In this document: positions 62,669 to 64,000 of the stretch, one piece after another
Numbering within the stretch: position 1 is the stretch's first letter
How the letters are laid out: every line of letters starts with the position of its first letter
Assembly: GCA_963978545.1 (NCBI GenBank)
Contig: OZ021726.1
Location: forward strand, 32,522,459-32,586,458
Reading direction: 5' to 3'
Source: Linyphia triangularis
Taxonomy: Eukaryota; Arthropoda; Arachnida; Araneae; Linyphiidae
DNA: 64,000 nt
The notes under the pieces: generated by a model
What the model was told of the DNA's origin: nothing
Database searches by the model: none
The model's input: only the letters and a program-made list of their open reading frames with translations
Position numbers and translations under genes: made by a program

Positions 62669-63469
62669 CCTGATTTTTTATTTTCAATAACCCATATGTA
62701 ATACATAGGGTAATAAAAGTATAGGATTCGGTCCAAAAGAAAAAGAAAGGAAGAAGAAAAAAAAAGAGAAAAAAAAAAATTGATCCCTCTCCTCCCCCCC
62801 CCCCCCCCCCCCACACACACACATTTCTCCACGTTTTGGAGCACCCTGTTTTCAAAAATGTGATCTAAAAAAATGTCGGTCTGTGTGTATGTGGTCAGCA
62901 TAACTCCCGAACAAATTGACCTACGATGTTCAAATTTAGTATGAGGGTTAGTGGGGGCCATGGGACCTACAATTAAGGTTTTTGTCAAAATCGCGCATGC
63001 GCATAAGGTGGCTGCAATTGAAAAAAATCCTGTTTTTCAATGATTGCTAAAAATCGGCTCTAACGATTTTGATAAAAATCGCTGTGGTAATGCCTCTTAA
63101 GGTATTATAAACATCCCCACCTCCGAAATTCCCGTAAAAATGTTTTAATCGCATAAAAAGTTGGAAAATGAATGCCTTCAACACAGAATTTTCTTTCCTT
63201 GAGCGATTGTTCATCAACGATCGTTTTTTCTCCTCCTCTCAGTTTCGCTTATAATAAAGGATAATATAAGGATTGTCGAAAAGTATATCGCCAAAATCTC
63301 CATTTTTTTTTTCTTCTTTTTTTTCTTTCTAAGACCCATACCAGAATTATCGCCAAACTGGCTATTTGTTCTAAACGAAGGATAAAAATATACAAACGGT
63401 AAATGACACAAATCCACGATAGTATCATAGTGTAATTGAAAGTTGTGCGATGTTCCATTCCCCTAGATC
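62669..63469 (-). repeat. Rep1 copy C, the fullest copy
   Basis: On the minus strand, from 63469 inward, the blocks are TAGGGGAATGGAACATCGCA, AACTTTCAATTACACTATGA, ATACTTTTCGACAATCCTTA, ACGGGAATTTCGGAGGTGGG, TTATGCGCATGCGCGATTTT, AAATTTGAACATCGTAGGTC, CACACAGACCGACAT and CCCTATGTATTACATATGGG. It contains a C19 run followed by (CA)n (62794-62823) and poly(A/G) tracts. The 157-codon minus-strand frame at 62518-62988 crosses the C run and is not conserved in copy B beyond a short stretch, so it is not a gene. Confidence 0.82.
62794..62823. repeat. C19 run followed by (CA)n
   Basis: An uninterrupted run of 19 C passes into (AC)n. It stands out as a rare GC homopolymer in this AT-rich window and lies inside Rep1 copy C; copies A and B have no counterpart. 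Confidence 0.95.
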
Positions 63470-64000
63470 ATGCTGGAAACGATAAACCCAATTTTTCTTG
63501 TTCAGATTTCCCAGCAATTTGTTAACAATTTCTGTTATTGTAACTAATTTTGCATACCAATTTATTAAAAATTCCATACCTATGTTTTCAATATACCATT
63601 TTTTACCGTCTGTTTCGTGGTTGTGTTATTTCAAAGTTAGGTAATTCTTTCTGAAAACCGTGTATAAAAAAATATTAAAATTAAAATTATTTATACTATC
63701 AATTAATAAAGAAGCAATTATTATGGAATGGTTAATACTATTGCTCTGAATAAAATATCTGCGTTATATATTTTAGGACAACTAATTGATTAAAATATAC
63801 GTGTTTTGCATGGTAAAAATGTTGAGAGTCCTACAAAATTAAAAATCATTACCTAAATTGTCTCGATAGGGACAATATTTTTATATAATATTTTTTTTAT
63901 ATAATATTTTTTATATATAACGTCTCTTCGTAAATAAATTCAATTAGTTAAGGACAACTAGTAACTGTAATATTAAAATGCACCTTAAAATTATGTAAAA
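63470..64000. other. AT-rich spacer at the window end
   Basis: No gene or element is recognisable. A short tandem TATATAATATTTTTT-like repeat, about 2.5 units, lies near 63880-63920. Confidence 0.55.

Noticed and set aside
62518..62988. Longest open frame in the window (157 codons, minus strand)
   Set aside because: It crosses a C19 run and poly(A/G) tracts, lies in Rep1 copy C, and only a short stretch is shared with copy B, where it contains stops. It is repeat-derived, not a gene.

Overview
The window looks like non-coding DNA from a very AT-rich animal genome. Long runs of A or T, (AT)n tracts and degenerate minisatellites are everywhere. There is no ribosome-binding-site or operon structure, no rRNA, and no genuine tRNA gene. 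The transposon content (Helitron, Tc1/mariner relatives, TTAA- and TA-flanked MITEs, tRNA-derived SINEs) points to an arthropod. A spider is my best guess from the general look of the repeats, but the sequence alone does not prove it. Nearly all open frames of 60-120 codons look like chance frames in AT-rich DNA; many begin at TTG or GTG and have no family resemblance.

Layout. 1-4.4 kb: AT-rich spacer with a simple-sequence block (2.27-2.64 kb). 4.4-5.3 kb: a TTAA-flanked, piggyBac-type short element that contains a 198-bp tRNA-derived SINE with a perfect 14-bp target duplication, preceded by a second copy of its left end. 7.2-7.8 kb: first copy of a dispersed non-coding repeat family, here called Rep1. 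11.9-12.2 kb: the best protein-coding candidate, a probable last exon ending in a hydrophobic tail. 13.6-14.1 kb: a dead mariner-type transposase on the minus strand, readable in one frame with three stops, followed by a strong hairpin. 20.2-20.5 kb: a second dead transposase. 35.26-35.85 kb: a TTAA-flanked MITE. 37.7-38.1 kb: a MITE with 31-bp inverted ends at TA. 41.8-43.0 kb: an element or cluster with four exact copies of a 15-mer, two of them forming a perfect hairpin. 44.3-44.7 kb: a CpG-rich patch that looks like a conserved regulatory element. 46.7-47.5 kb: a tandem array with nested expansion. 52.8-53.9 kb: second Rep1 copy, interrupted by a SINE with its own target duplication and by a solo-LTR-like insert. 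57.07-59.44 kb: a Helitron with both ends recognisable, carrying a minisatellite and the broken tail of its helicase. 60.5-61.3 kb: a third SINE next to another tandem array. 62.4-63.5 kb: a third dead transposase abutting the third Rep1 copy.

How it fits together. This is probably an intergenic region or a very large intron. It has been built up by repeated insertion of short non-autonomous elements, with several patches richer in GC and CpG between them that may be regulatory. I found no undescribed multi-gene system. The most useful new observations are the nested-insertion chronologies, the Rep1 family, the SINE family with AACC-type tails, the 15-mer cluster, the CpG-rich patch at 44.3 kb and the orphan exon at 11.9 kb.
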